Assembly (NCBI GenBank): GCA_021234155.1
Contig: JAJEKV010000028.1
Location: forward strand, 6,085,637 to 6,149,636
Length of the DNA stretch: 64,000 nt
Origin: Isoetes taiwanensis
Lineage: Eukaryota; Streptophyta; Lycopodiopsida; Isoetales; Isoetaceae
Direction: 5' to 3'
Shown here in pieces: positions 51,921-63,592 of this stretch. Made by a program: the position numbers and the translations under genes. Below the pieces are notes generated by a model, which made no database searches, was not told the DNA's origin, and saw only the letters and a program-made list of their open reading frames with translations. Numbering within the stretch: the first letter of the stretch is position 1; each line of letters starts with the position of its first letter.

Positions 51921-52679
51921 GATTCCTTCCCTAGTTAGAATATGGCACTATAGATTTTATTTGGTTGCCCACAACCCATTATTTAGGGATTTGAGAGCAT
52001 TAAGCCATTGAACAAACAATCCTTTGGGAACAAAACTATTGCTTGGGCAAAAAAATAATCGATCAATAAAATACAGGGTGATGTTCAAGATGGGTTGAAG
52101 ATTATTGCCCGAGTAAAAGAATAATCAATCGGTAAAGACTGCAATGGCCCTTAGAGAGTTTGATCTATGTTTTAAAGTGAATGCATTGCCAAGAGTGAAC
52201 CCTTAACTTCTCTTCTAATATGTTCCCAATTATCTATAAAATCATGTCTCGCACATGCCAAGAAACCATCTTAATGCTCTCACACATACCCTCTGGCCCT
52301 TCACCTGATAAAGCAATATCTCTGTCGCATCATCATAATAGGAATTTTCACACAATAAGTAGATGAATTTAATCATGTCCTATTGAAGTTGTTCACGTAT
52401 TGAGGCCTTATTTAAACTAGGTCATCCACACTATATATTGAATAATGCAATCAAGATTTCAATAGTCTCGCCCCCTAACAACGTCCCGGTTTTCTTTGGT
52501 TGCTGCCCTACATTCTTACCTTTGCCAACAACTCTGACTTTGTCCTTTTGGATGTCATGGGTGTATTAGCAAGCATTCCAACTTCCTCCACTCCAACCTA
52601 GGGCATTGCTTCGCACTTGCCTTGCAATCTATTTTAATTGAAACAACTCCAAAATATACAAAAAAATTCGAAAATGATA

Positions 52680-53565
52680 TATCGTAATGATATCTTAAGA
52701 AATGGCACATTAAAAATGATTGGGTAGTTAGCAACATTAAAGAAATAAAAGTTTGAAGACATGAGTACAATGGATATCTTAATGACTATAATTAATCTAA
52801 TCTAACATATATAACTCTCCTACAAATATGCTTTTGGGATATTCTTTTCTGATGCTTCCTTCTAAAGGTGACACGTATCTTTCTGAGGAAAAAATATAAC
52901 GATAAAAAAAAACAGAGAGAAAAAATCTGTTGGTTCTGGTGATGCTGGATCCACTGCAACAGCGGCCTTGGCGGGGCCTGGATCCCCTTCCGGTGGCAAT
53001 CTTTAAGGCAAAGAGCAAACCGCTAGAATCGTGAATACATGCTAGATCACACCTCTCTTTCTTTAACACGATTTGGCAAATTTCTATTAAAGAATATGGC
53101 CGAAACTTGGTCGTTGTGCATAGATTCAGGGCTTCGAGTTTCCTCCAGGTCAAGGCTATGGCATCCAAATGGTGTTTGGGTCATTTGCACAGGGATCAAC
53201 AGAGCTTACATAACTGGTTTTGGCGTTTAGATGTTGCTTCAGTAGACTGTAGCATTGGAGAGGAATATCTAGGTCTTGGGCGGTATGATGAAGCTGTATT
53301 TTCATCAGAAAGCAGTGACTGTGTTTAAATATATCAATGGGGAGAACCATGAATCTCACAAGTACGGATTCAAAGAAATGTTCACGGCGCGCTCAAGGTT
53401 TGCTACCTCAATTGTAGACGTGAAAAGTTTAATTCAACTTTGACTTGCAAATTACCTCACATACATTAAATATTCACATCCTTCTAAACTCGCATGAATA
53501 GCATCCAGGAGGGGAGTGGATTACACACAAATCCAACTTCAGACAAAATTCCAGCTTCAGACAAA
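52680..53565. other. Unique sequence right of the duplication
   Basis: First sequence not shared with either copy. ORFs up to 123 codons (52797-53168, minus) show no domain. No gene is called. Confidence 0.35.
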
Positions 53566-53569
53566 TTTC

Positions 53570-53670
53570 CAAACTATAAGTGAGTCGGTAAGAGAAATGT
53601 CCGCGGCGATAAATTTCTTGTAACTATAACTCCCTTGGCCGCTGCGATAAATTTCTTGTAACTATAACCC
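53570..53670. repeat. TIR-element end relic, duplicated
   Basis: Resembles the right terminus of the 2.36-kb TIR element. Sequence like aaactataagtgagtcgg leads into gcggcgataaatttcttgta, then a second partial copy, ttggccgctgcgataaattt (period about 51). It shows that this TIR family has other members nearby. Confidence 0.55.
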
Positions 53671-55311
53671 AGACTGTGTGTCGTCCCCACGTCACGTCTA
53701 CTGACGCGGCGTATGGATAGAACTATATGTCCGCCACAATAACCTATATTAAATATTGTCCATCTTGAGGAGCAGGCCATGATAACTGGCTACCCTCCTT
53801 CAGAATTCTCGAACACTTTAGGACACTTTACTTTTCTTCCTTTGCCATTGTTCTTCCTTGGAAGCTTGACTTTTGGATGATCGAAGCGATCTGCACCCTA
53901 AAATCCCTTTGAAACTCTACATGACTGCGGCGGACTGATCCACGGATAGAGACCCTTGATCCGGCATAGCCAACCACCCTAATAGATGGTCCACATGTGA
54001 AAACAATAGGACTGAATAGCCTAAATATGACATGAGGAAATTATTTATACCTTAAATGATGTAGGAATAAAGAATATGTACAATATGACCTAAAAATCTA
54101 AAGAATATTCCCACCCCAACTACAGAACACCACGAAACAAAGGTTTGCCCCTGCGAGCAACCAATCCAAAGGCCACCATGTTTTCCATCAAAACAAAAGA
54201 ACTAGCAAAACAACGATTGAAAACTCTAAATCTAATAGGAATAAAATAGTGGTAAATGGGACTATTGTGTAGAAAAGGCCTTAGACTGAATTATTTGGAT
54301 GTTGAACTTCATATTTTAAAACATAAAACTTTAATTTGGGTTTCCATATACAAGAATGGCAAATGCCATTCCAGGCATAGAAGCAGGGCGACGCAGGAAG
54401 CGCGGAGCCCTGTTGACATGCCAAGAATGGCGAATGGCAAATAATTGCCATTCTTGCAATGTGGAAAACACTTAAGAAGCATTCTACACTTAGAAGCATT
54501 CTGTGGCTGTGAAAACCTCGAAATGCTAGGTAAATGCTTGTAATGTTGAGTAAACACACCGAAATGTTGGGTAAATTCTCTATATGCAAGTAAAGACGTC
54601 GCAACAGCCTGCTATAGAAATTCGTAGCACAGCAAGAGATTTTTTAGCAATTGAACACTATTTGGCACAAACAGCAGAATGCTCCTAACATAAAAATACT
54701 ATCTATCTACTTAGGTGTTGTTTACTTCTTGTTGGAAACTAGGGGAGCCTCTTGCAAGAATATCATGGAATGGGCACAGGATGTGAATGTCAAAAAAAAC
54801 TTTACAGAATTCTGAACAAGGACTTTTGATACAAAAGGCTAATTTCCTGTGGCAATGTGCTGCTTTTTCCTAGGATGCCATGGTCAAAATTCGTGGCACA
54901 TTAATTTTTCAATGTCATAAGCCCAGAAGTACTGAACGAGATGAAAGACTACGAGCCAGCCAAAGAATACCAATTAAAAAAATTTATAGTGACCCCAAAC
55001 AATTTATATGACAAATGCCTGCCAACAAATGAAATCTGGCTACAAATTGGAGCCAATAGCACATGCCCCAAGCTTTAATTATAGACTCCTCATGTCACTG
55101 CAAAAATTAGACACCCTAATTCCATCACCTGGATAAGATTTGTGCTTGACGTCCTGTATTGACAAGCAAAACAGCAGTTTTCACTACAGTTTGGCGCAGT
55201 ATCCTTGGTTGTTGAACAAATGTAGCTGAATAAATGTAGATGGGTTCAAAAATGTCACTTGCCTTGCTAACAGCATTGTATCGCCTTACGTAAGAACATT
55301 ACATACTTCAT
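53671..55311. other. Intergenic, nothing recognised
   Basis: AT-rich. Overlapping minus-strand ORFs at 54,281-54,604 have no recognisable domain. Confidence 0.35.
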
Positions 55312-55361
55312 TCAGGATTTGAATGAAGCTCATACTTCATTCAGGATTTGAATGAAGCTCA
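55312..55361. repeat. 27-bp tandem duplication
   Basis: Two nearly identical units of acttcattcaggatttgaat plus gaagctc, immediately downstream of the RING gene stop codon, within its probable 3' UTR. Confidence 0.8.
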
Positions 55362-55952
55362 CCCCTTAAATAGATACCTAAAAAACTTTAAAAGGCCAAC
55401 AATGACATTTTGAGTCCACCACAAAAATAGTAGGAAGAGCCCTATGCCAACAGCTCCAATGGAGAAAAAGGTAAACACCACAAATCCTAGGCATGCAGTC
55501 CACCAGGACATGCATAAGTGCATTGTGGATAAAGGAACAAAGACTAAAAGCACAAAACTTGCTCCAACCAACTTAACAAGCTCCAACAACTTCTTTTCAA
55601 TCATCCCACCCGTCCAAAGAGCAAGAATGCTCGGGGCAGAAAAGAGAAAGGGTACATGGCATAACTTGAAGAAACAAGCCTGTGGCAATGATCTTCCAAT
55701 TCTGCCTGGAGTAGGAGAGAGAGCATGAAGCAAAATGTAGTTCTTCGGAGTTTCTTGAATACCTCGCCATTTACATAATGCTCTGCATTCAGGACAGCGA
55801 ATGCAGCCTTGAGGCAGGTCAGAACTCAAAACCAGCCGTTCGAGACAGAATTGACATATTGTATGGCCACAACCAAGCAGACGAGGTGTATGTGCAGTAT
55901 CATTGAACACCTCAAAACAAATAGGACACTCTGGAATCTGCATCACCAGCAT
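55359..55952 (-). CDS. RING-finger membrane protein (probable E3 ubiquitin ligase)
   Basis: 197 codons. A C3HC4 RING occupies residues 9-56: Cys9, Cys12, Cys28, His30, Cys33, Cys36, Cys53 and Cys56, with CPICFE and CGHTICQFC. RING domains of this type recruit an E2 to transfer ubiquitin. The C-terminal part (about 125-180) has two hydrophobic segments typical of membrane helices, ending basic (LKFFRYLFKG), so the RING is probably cytosolic and membrane-anchored. The start is uncertain: ATGs at 55,952 and 55,943 both precede the RING closely, and an in-frame cag before ATTCCAGAG could be a splice acceptor. Full ORF, no damage seen. Confidence 0.85.
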   Translation of the reverse strand: MLVMQIPECPICFEVFNDTAHTPRLLGCGHTICQFCLERLVLSSDLPQGCIRCPECRALCKWRGIQETPKNYILLHALSPTPGRIGRSLPQACFFKLCHVPFLFSAPSILALWTGGMIEKKLLELVKLVGASFVLLVFVPLSTMHLCMSWWTACLGFVVFTFFSIGAVGIGLFLLFLWWTQNVIVGLLKFFRYLFKG

Positions 55953-56685
55953 GCACGTACAGCATCTGCATCACCTGCACAACGATGAAACGGAATGATT
56001 GCTTAGGAGTACATATGAAATTTCACATATTTACTTAAAAGATCGACAATGCAATAATCTTAAAGGCTTTGCAAACCCTGCAACATAAGTTTACCTTCAA
56101 CAATAAAGGCACATGAATATCAATTGAATGATATTTAGCAATATTGAGTAGGTTTAAGCTCTTACCAGCTGATAAATAGCATTGGCTGCTGCTAATAAAG
56201 ACAAAATCCATGGCTAACATCTAGAGAGCTTAGAAGAAGCACAGCATATTTAGTGGAAATCAATGATGCAATAACCCTAAAGGCTTTACATTTATCCTTT
56301 CAGATCAAATTTGATTTGGACTTTATGTTGTCCATGCTACTAACAGACATGAGCACAATTTCAAAAAACGACTATCATCCCATCATTCGCATTTGACGTC
56401 AACTGGTGAAAGTGAGGCCATAGTAATTCCTTGGCCATGACCCAAAGAAAGGATACATTGTCATGTTTAAAACAGGGGAAAAATAGAAAGAACCCTACAA
56501 CAATGCCTCCAAATGAAACCGGACTGGATCAGTTATTTAAGTACCTCTTCAGAAAAATAGATTCGTTACAGCTGCCGCTGTAAGGATCCACAATCCTTGC
56601 TCTGTATACTTGAAAATATAGAGCTCCATAATCTGCCACAACAAGGTGAAAGCCTTCGCCTAGGTAAGAAAAGATACAGCCACAG

Positions 56686-56925
56686 TCATAGATGCAAGCG
56701 TACTTCCATTCCCAGCAAGTCTATCAAGAGCGATTTCTGTCTGTGAATAGATCGAGGCAAGGAAGCGACATATGTTTGTGAAACACTAGATAGAAGAAGA
56801 TTAGACTGAATCTTTGGAACAGGAAGTGGGGAGATATCCATAGTGTCTGTAAAATCCGCAACGGAAAGGAGGTCGTATCCACACGGATCCGGCAAAGCGA
56901 TCAGATTATATTGCGTGGCATCCAC
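56686..56925 (-). CDS. Short ORF, possible first exon of unknown gene
   Basis: 79 codons starting MDATQYNLIALPDPCGYDLL. The composition looks protein-like, and a possible donor (gaag followed by tac) lies near its end. A possible following minus-strand exon at about 56,527-56,640 (after ttgttgtggcag, encoding DYGALYFQVYRARIVDPYSG, ending before gtactt) is in the right order. Whether this is a 5' part of the RING transcript or a separate gene is not clear. No family is recognised. Confidence 0.3.
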   Translation of the reverse strand: MDATQYNLIALPDPCGYDLLSVADFTDTMDISPLPVPKIQSNLLLSSVSQTYVASLPRSIHRQKSLLIDLLGMEVRLHL

Positions 56926-57449
56926 GTCAATAGTACTTCTTGTTTTTCTGCCACGTCAACCGTTAGGTAAGTCTCTCTGGTCAAAACTCAATCCAATTCA
57001 ATTCAGCCTTCACATTTTGATACTTCCTCTCTGTTGTAGCCTTCAATTATAAAAACTAGCGGAAATGCAGTGTTGAGGTGAAGGTTATGACGGGGATAGA
57101 GTACTTACATCATGGAAGTTGCTTACGCTTGGAATTTGTGGAAGTCATACATAGACGCGTTAGAAAAAGGGTGTGAATTTCAGTGCTATGTGATGGGGTT
57201 GTACAATGGCATCTAGAAGGTATTGTGAATTTGAATGCTCTGTGATAGGCTATGTGATGACATTATTGATCCATGTTACTAATGGTTTTTGCAGTCGACG
57301 AACATTGCAAGATTGTGGCGGTTTGTACGCATATGCCAGTTTCTCGTGTTGGGTGGTTTTTGTAGTTGTTGGGGTGATTTTGATACAAGCATTAAGACAC
57401 GAATTGAAAGGTGCTTAGAGTTTGGAATTAGTGCAAACTACACATACAG

Positions 57450-57917
57450 ATGCGCGATAGGGAAAGAGTATGCAATTCCAGTCGCTTGATATTACTAAAG
57501 ATTAGCACAATTGACGAGTACATTGAACTGCAAGGTTATGGCGGTTACCTCGTGTGCAGTTGCTGCTACATTAGCAGTGCTTTGTTTGGCTGGAAGTTTG
57601 CTGTCGTGATTAGCAATACAATGGACGATTGTTTTCTGTTCTTCATTCATGACATCATAACGTACACTCGTACAGTACACCTGGCGAGAGCTCCCGATTC
57701 ACGACACAAAACATTTGAAATAATAAAATGGCATTCTTGCAATGCCATCCAAAAACCAGGTAAGTCTTTTAGCATATTCAACCGTCAATTCCTCATGAAA
57801 CGTGCGACTCCAACGCTCATGAATATAGCCACTCTGTCGCCTGAGATAAAAATAGGTGGGAATTTGGTGATTTCCAAGAACAATTGTGCAATTGGAAGGT
57901 TGCCAACGTTCATTTGA
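57450..57917 (+). other. 155-codon plus-strand ORF, no support
   Basis: The longest ORF in 57-59 kb. It has no domain, no repeated motif and no splice context that I can recognise. It is listed so that the reader knows the gap between the RING gene and the CACTA remnant holds nothing firmer. Confidence 0.15.
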
Positions 57918-57970
57918 AAATCTTCAGCATTCTTCAAATCTTGGTCCTTTGGATCATCTGGCGTTACACT

Positions 57971-58719
57971 TCAATTTTCGTTGCATGAGTGATGAGAGGT
58001 AAAGAGTGCATGCAATAAACCCAATGGTAATAATGCAACCATCTTAGCAAGATTTTTGCTGATAGGTTTGAGTAGGGAGTGCTCGTTTGCTGTCAGCATA
58101 AGAAGAAGAATTTTTGTTTCACGGTCCACTATTTCTCCGTGGACACGAAAAGTCTGTGGATATGTGCAATCTATACGGACTGCATGAGCAAGAAAAAACT
58201 TAATCTTGATGCACAGACTTTTATATTCTTTGTCTTTCCCATCAAGAACCACTTCCGAAGAGTTATAATAATTTGACCATATTCCAATTGTATGATTTAA
58301 CGACTCCATAGCAGGGTTCGAAAAAGATTTGAGGTATAACCAGAAGATTTACTCGTGTTTATTAGTGTATACCAAATTGCTATATACTAAGACTCAAAGA
58401 TACTGGATTTTACATATAAACCCTATTTTTGCTACCAGTTTTTTTCCCGACATGCAAAAGATCCAACCGGAAAATAAGAACTCCAACCGATAATCCTCGA
58501 GCCTAACCCCCACTTTTTCAATTCCTGCTCCATAACATGTGAGATGAGTGTCTTAATGATATCTGGTATATCTTGAATGCTTGCAAGAGTTTTGTGTTTT
58601 GCTTTTTGTAGCAAGTTACTTACACCTTTCCACGCCATACTTAATAAGCCAGTTTTTGTTCTTTCACAACTTGCATATAAGTTTCCCAACTCAACATGGT
58701 TTTGGACCACAGAGTTCAC
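57971..58719 (-). pseudogene. Minus-strand ORFs downstream of TNP2 fragment
   Basis: Two ORFs (58719-58432, 95 codons; 58309-57971, 112 codons) on the same strand and downstream of the TNP2 fragment at 59351-59094. They may be decayed continuation of the CACTA element. I see no diagnostic motif, so the link rests on position and orientation only. Confidence 0.25.
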
Positions 58720-59093
58720 AATTACACATGGTATAGGTGGGTAATGGCGTCATCATATTGCTGGCATTAATAGTATCTGAGGACGAATCCATGTAGCCCT
58801 TCTTTGTAAAGCTTTTCATTGTAACCTTCAATTATCTACAGATTCTTGTCAAATCCAGAAACAACTCAACCAAAATATAGGCTGCTTTAGGGGTGTTGAC
58901 AAAAGAGCATATGACATTGAACCCCTAGAATGCAACATATGAATATGCAAAAGGCTTACATTCAGAACTACAAGTAACAATACCTCGATAGGAAAACATG
59001 CAAATTTTACAAGGCTGAAACACTATGCGTAATGTATTAGAATAAATGAGGCAACGACTATTTATGAGAAGTGGTGATGCGTATACCTTGGGA

Positions 59094-59351
59094 TTATAGG
59101 AAAGTGTCGAATAACCTTTGAGGTACTATTTTTCCCTTTAGATCATCCCTGTATCTCGATGCATTATATACGAGATAATGACTGGACTTTTCATGCTCGG
59201 CAAAGGGGTAGAAGATCATACAATCATTTGGACATGCATGTATGACTTTATAACCAAGGCTGGTCGCTTGAATCATTTTCTTAACTTGAGATCTGTCGGT
59301 AGGCATATTGTTCTTCTCTGGAAGGATCTTCTCGTGCAATAACCTGCGCAT
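59094..59351 (-). pseudogene. CACTA TNP2 transposase fragment
   Basis: An 85-codon ORF with the TNP2 signature: an alternating charged stretch, then LGYKVIHACPNDCMIFY and, later, NASRYRDDLKGK. Plant TNP2 proteins have the same order of CPNDC motif followed by a Cys/Ser-Arg-Tyr block (family knowledge). The usual CPxC is degraded to YLVY here. The upstream part of this gene continues at 63,314 and beyond, on the far side of the inserted LTR element. Confidence 0.75.
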
Positions 59352-59356
59352 CTAAG

Positions 59357-60320
59357 TGTTACAGGTGCTTCCAGGGGTGGCCGTTTTTACGGACTCCTGA
59401 CGGATATCCATGAGCACGGGGGTACCGTCGGTAGCATGCCGGGGGCATAGTGGCTATGCGGCGAACCATAGGCTCGTAATCGGGCTATGGGGACATTCAG
59501 GGGATAGCGAAGTTGGCCCTAGGGGACAACATTTAATGTTATCAATAAAACATTAGCTATGGTTCCTTGCAACATTAATATTAATGTTAAAGGAGGCCAC
59601 ATGGCACGTTCCTATTGGTTTGAATGGGCCAATAGGGAATTAGCTTGGAAAAGTTCGAATGCCTTTCTGATACAAGGCTGGACGAACTGCAGCAGGCCGG
59701 ATTCCTCTCTTGGATTGCATGCCAGGGCATGATTGACATCTGGATATGATCGAAATTGATAGTTTATGCATGCTAGAGCACAAATCGGTCCTATTTAAAG
59801 CAAAAAAGGGTGCTTTTGAGAGACCCACGAATTACCAAAGCTTGTAATCTATGCTGTTCTTGGGCAGGTTGCATTCCTTTTGCTGATCCAAAGCATTCCA
59901 GCTCAAATTAGACCTAGTAGAGTAGGTTTTGGCTCTTTGCTACACCACTGGATGGTTGTGGGAAGAATCGGAAGAATCTTTCTTGTTGATTATTGCTTGT
60001 GTGGCTTGCAAGCATTTCGGTTTGATCATTGCAAGGACTTTGCTTGTATTTGGAATACAAAGGCATTGCTGGCATTGGATTGCAGAACTGGAATTGATCG
60101 TCAGGATCATAACTGCATCCAAAGAATTATCTCCGGGAGATAATTCGTCAATCCTTTTGTGCAAAGGATTATTCGATTCTAGTTGTCAGAATCAAGAGGA
60201 AGCTGGGCTTCCTGGTTAGTCTCTGGGAGATTAATCCCATCGGTCGTGGGGAACTCTAGGGGCGGTAGACCGGTGGCCTTTCCTCGTTGTTTGGGAAGCT
60301 GCAGAATCGCTGCGTGACAA
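59357..60320 (+). repeat. 5' LTR
   Basis: Begins TGTTACAGGTGCTTCC and ends TGACA just before the primer-binding site, giving 964 bases with TG...CA ends. Identity to 62,626 onward confirms the left boundary. Confidence 0.9.
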
Positions 60321-60324
60321 TTTT

Positions 60325-60337
60325 GGTATCAGAGCCC
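60325..60337 (+). other. Primer-binding site (initiator tRNA-Met)
   Basis: TGGTATCAGAGCC, the usual complement to the 3' end of plant initiator tRNA-Met, starts four bases after the 5' LTR. Confidence 0.9.
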
Positions 60338-60631
60338 AGAGATTGTGCAAGAACTCTGAGAGTTCTGAGATTGCAGATCGTTGGGAATCTCTTAATTTTA
60401 AGAGATAACTATGAATTTAGATTTTAGAATTTAGGATTCTAGAAAATCTAAACACAGTGCTGTGAATCTAGTTTTCTGGGAAAATCTAGATTGAGCTATA
60501 TAGTTTTCTGGGAAAACATAGATTGAGCTCTGTAAGTAGGATTCTTGAAATTTAAATACGGATTAGAAATCATATTTAAATAAGAATTTTAAGAGTTAAA
60601 TTGCCATTATAGATTTGTGAAAATCTAGAAT

Positions 60632-61309
60632 TTGATGGCAGAAATGGACGATAAAAGTTCTGTCTTCCAAACCACTTGGGAAGTGGAGAAGCATGAACTT
60701 GAGAGTGTTTCAGTCCACGAGCTGGCTGAAAACTTAGCATATCTTCAAGGGAAGATGGCGTCCATTGAACAAGAAGTCAATAAATTAGTTACTAAGCAAT
60801 GCAGTTTAATTGCTGAAGTACTTGAAGAAGATACCAAGGGTCAAGTCCCTTCTTAGGGAAGTTTTGACTGCTTGAATGAACTTATGGCTTATCATCAGTT
60901 GCATAATTTGCAACAAACTGGGGAATTAAGAACCTATGAGCAAGAGCTTCGGAAGCTGTTTGCAATTGTTCAACCTCTAGATGATGAAAGTCAGGTTTTT
61001 TATTTTATATGTGGCATAAATGACACTGCACTTAAAATGAAGCTCAAGAGACTGCATCCAAGGGATTTGGATACAACAGTATTCTATGCTTGTATATGCA
61101 GTCAATCAAGCAGAAGGTTTAGTCGAAAAGACGAAGAACAACCGGGTTGTTCGAGTAGTTTTAATGGGCACAACTCTAGTTCTCAACCAAGGCGGCAAGT
61201 TCTGGGTGGCTCTAAGGAAAATGATGGTATTAACGAGGTTAATATAGATAAACCATGTTTGGGTTGTGGAAAAAGAGGACATGATGTATGGAATTGTCCT
61301 AACATTTAA
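60632..61309 (+). pseudogene. gag: gag with CCHC zinc knuckle
   Basis: Two ORFs separated by a stop at ~60,856: 60632-60856 (MAEMDDKSS, with a coiled-coil-like SIEQEVNKLV) and 60872-61309. The second ends with a CX2CX4HX4C zinc knuckle (CLGCGKRGHDVWNC), which binds genomic RNA in capsid assembly. After the knuckle the frame ends, and no protease follows. The product would be a Gag-like protein only. Confidence 0.75.
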
Positions 61310-62005
61310 TCAAGTTACCTCAGGGGCTTGATTGGGAACTATAGTGAAGTTCTCGAGAAAGAAAAACTAATAGCAAAATTGACTTTGCTACTTAGATAAA
61401 TTTCTTTTATTACTTGTAGGCGCAAGTAATGGACAGTTAGAAAACTGTTAGATGTAAGTATCCGAATTAGTTCAAGGAACTATAGTAAGGTATGCTTTTT
61501 TATATATATATCTCAATTTTAAGGTTATAATGCAACAGGTGCAATTATAATTTGGGTAAGTATATTTTGGTAATATACAAAACTTACAAGATGGGAAAGA
61601 TATTGGAATATCTTGGCATCTTATAACTAATCCTAGTACGCACCTAGTTAAGGTCGTATGAAAAAGGATTAAAACCATAGGAATTTTGGCTAAGTGACGG
61701 GGTCGACTTAGTAGACCAAATTCTTACAAAGAAATAGATAATGCTATTTAATGGGAAAGTTGCATGTTCGACTTTTCTAATTAAATTTAAGGAAGACTCC
61801 CAATGACTAGGAATTGGTCAAGACCAAGGAATACTTCCAAGTCATGTAAACCTTTAAGGTTTAAGCCATGGAATTGCCTCGGGCAATTTAAGGGCACTTG
61901 GGTTATACTTTTAGGAGTCTTACAAGTCTATGTTTAGACAAAGAATGCAATTGAGAATTGCATATAAGAAGATAGCTTTTTCGTGATGTAACTCATGATT
62001 CAGAT
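61310..62005 (+). other. Deleted pol region
   Basis: About 700 AT-rich bases stand where several kilobases of protease, RT, RNase H and integrase core would be. No conserved pol motif is visible in any frame. Confidence 0.6.
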
Positions 62006-62584
62006 GTGAATCAAAAACTTATGCTGGGATGCACAAGTATCTTAAAGCAGCTGCAGGATATGGATGCCATATTGCATCAATGCAAGCTGAATTTGCAGAG
62101 GGCTCAGGATCGATATAAGTCTACTGCTAATAAGCATAGACGAGATGTCTCCTATAAGGAAGGAGACTATATCTTTTTGAGAGTGGTCTATCCTTCGTCA
62201 CTAAGGGTGAATAGTTTACGACCTTTAGTGAAAGGACGGGTGCCTAAGCTTACCCCGCGATATGCCGGACCCTTTAAAATTCTGAAAAGAATAGGTCTAA
62301 TGACATATGAGTTGAGCTTACCACAGGACCTAGGGATCCATCCTGTGTTTCATGTAAGTCAACTGAAGCGTGCTATACTAGATACGGATAACGTGGTTAG
62401 TCCTGAGAGTATACCGCTTGTCTTAAACTCCCCTGTAATGCCAGAACGTCTTTTGGATAAAAGAATTCTGCAGCTGTGCAACAGAGATGTTGTAGAACAT
62501 TTGGTCTTGTGGCGAGGCCAGACTCCCGAGGATGCCACATGGGAGTCGGATGAGTTCGTGCAGCGGTTTCCTCACCTGAACTAA
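62006..62584 (+). pseudogene. Integrase C-terminus and chromodomain
   Basis: 192 codons. The integrase tail has LTPRYAGPFKILKRIG and the Ty3/gypsy hallmark IHPVFHVSQLKR. It is followed by a chromodomain-like end (EHLVLWRGQTPEDATWE) that, in chromoviruses, directs insertion to particular chromatin. The catalytic core is absent. The stop comes just before the polypurine tract. The ORF start is simply the first Met in the remaining piece. Confidence 0.85.
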
Positions 62585-62610
62585 TTAAAATACCTTGAGG
62601 ATAAGGTCTT

Positions 62611-62624
62611 AGAGGAGGGAGGAA
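62611..62624 (+). other. Polypurine tract
   Basis: AGAGGAGGGAGGAA immediately precedes the 3' LTR and would prime plus-strand synthesis. Confidence 0.85.
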
Positions 62625-62625
62625 T

Positions 62626-63341
62626 TGTTATAGGTGCTTCCAGGGGTGGCCATTTTTACGGATTCCTGACGGATATCCATGAGCACGGGGGTACCGTCGG
62701 TAGCATGCCGGGGGCATAGTGGCTATGCGGTGGACCATAGGCTCGTAATCGGGCTATGAGGACGTTTAGGGGATAGTGAAGTTGGCTCTAGAGCACAACA
62801 TTTAATGTTATCAATAAAACATTAGCTATGGTTCCTTGCAACATTAATATTAATGTTAAAGGAGGCCACATGGCACGTTACTATTGGTTTGAATGGGCCA
62901 ATAGGGAATTAGCTTGGAAAAGTTCGAATGCCTTTCTGATACAAGGCTGGACGATCTGCAGCAGGCCGGATTCCTCTCTTGGATTGCATGCCAGGCATGA
63001 TTGACACCTGGATGTGATCGAAATTGATAGTTTGTGCATGCTAGAGCACAAAACGATCCTATTTAAAGCCAAAAAGGGTGCTTTTGAGAGACCCACGAAT
63101 TATCAAAGCTTGTAATCTCTGCTGTTCTTGGGCAGGTTGCATTCCTTTTGGTGATCCAAAGCATTTCAGCTCAAATCCGACCCAGTAGAGTAGGTTCTGG
63201 CTCTTTGCTACACCACTGGGTGGTTGTGGGAAGAATCAGAAGAATCTTTCTTGCTGATTATTGCTTGTGTGGCTTGCAAGCATTTCGGTTTGATCATTGC
63301 AAGGACTTTGCTTCTATTTGGAATACAAAGGCATTGCTTGC
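62626..63341 (+). repeat. 3' LTR, truncated
   Basis: Begins TGTTATAGGTGCTTCC and follows the 5' LTR to caaaggcattgct at 63,341, then switches to unrelated sequence. About 250 bases of the LTR end are missing, so no target-site duplication can be read. Confidence 0.85.
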
Positions 63342-63592
63342 AACATATCGAGCATCCACTCGTCATGAAAGACTTTGTTCTCGGATTCGTCAATAGGTTC
63401 ATCCTCTTCATATTGATCGTATGCAACATCTTCATATTGGTGGGCTCTAGCTTGAAATTCACGACAATAGGTTTCCCTTTGCTTGTAACTTAGAACTAAT
63501 GGATTGAGATAGAGACCGTCCTGAATGAGTTCATTAAACAGTAATAACGTATTAAACATCATGTCAAATAATGTAATAACTATATAATACAT
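63342..63592 (-). pseudogene. Upstream part of the interrupted CACTA TNP2 gene
   Basis: A minus-strand ORF (63592-63314) with an acidic stretch (YDQYEEDEPIDESENK) leading into VFHDEWMLDMLQAM at the LTR junction. On the other side of the LTR element, at 59,351, the TNP2 frame continues (MRRLLHEKILPEKNNMP). Order and orientation fit one gene split by the insertion. On its own, this part has no diagnostic motif. Confidence 0.45.

Larger units (their letters stand above)
59357..63341 (+). mobile_element. Ty3/gypsy chromovirus deletion derivative
   Basis: A ~4-kb LTR retrotransposon: 5' LTR, tRNA-Met PBS, gag, integrase C-terminus with chromodomain, polypurine tract and a truncated 3' LTR. Protease, RT, RNase H and the integrase catalytic core are absent, so it is non-autonomous. 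By eye, the LTRs differ at about 30 positions over ~715 aligned bases, mostly transitions. It is inserted in a minus-strand CACTA TNP2 gene. Confidence 0.9.

Noticed and set aside
57450-57917. 155-codon ORF as a gene
   Set aside because: No recognisable domain or supporting context. Kept in the feature list only as an unsupported ORF.
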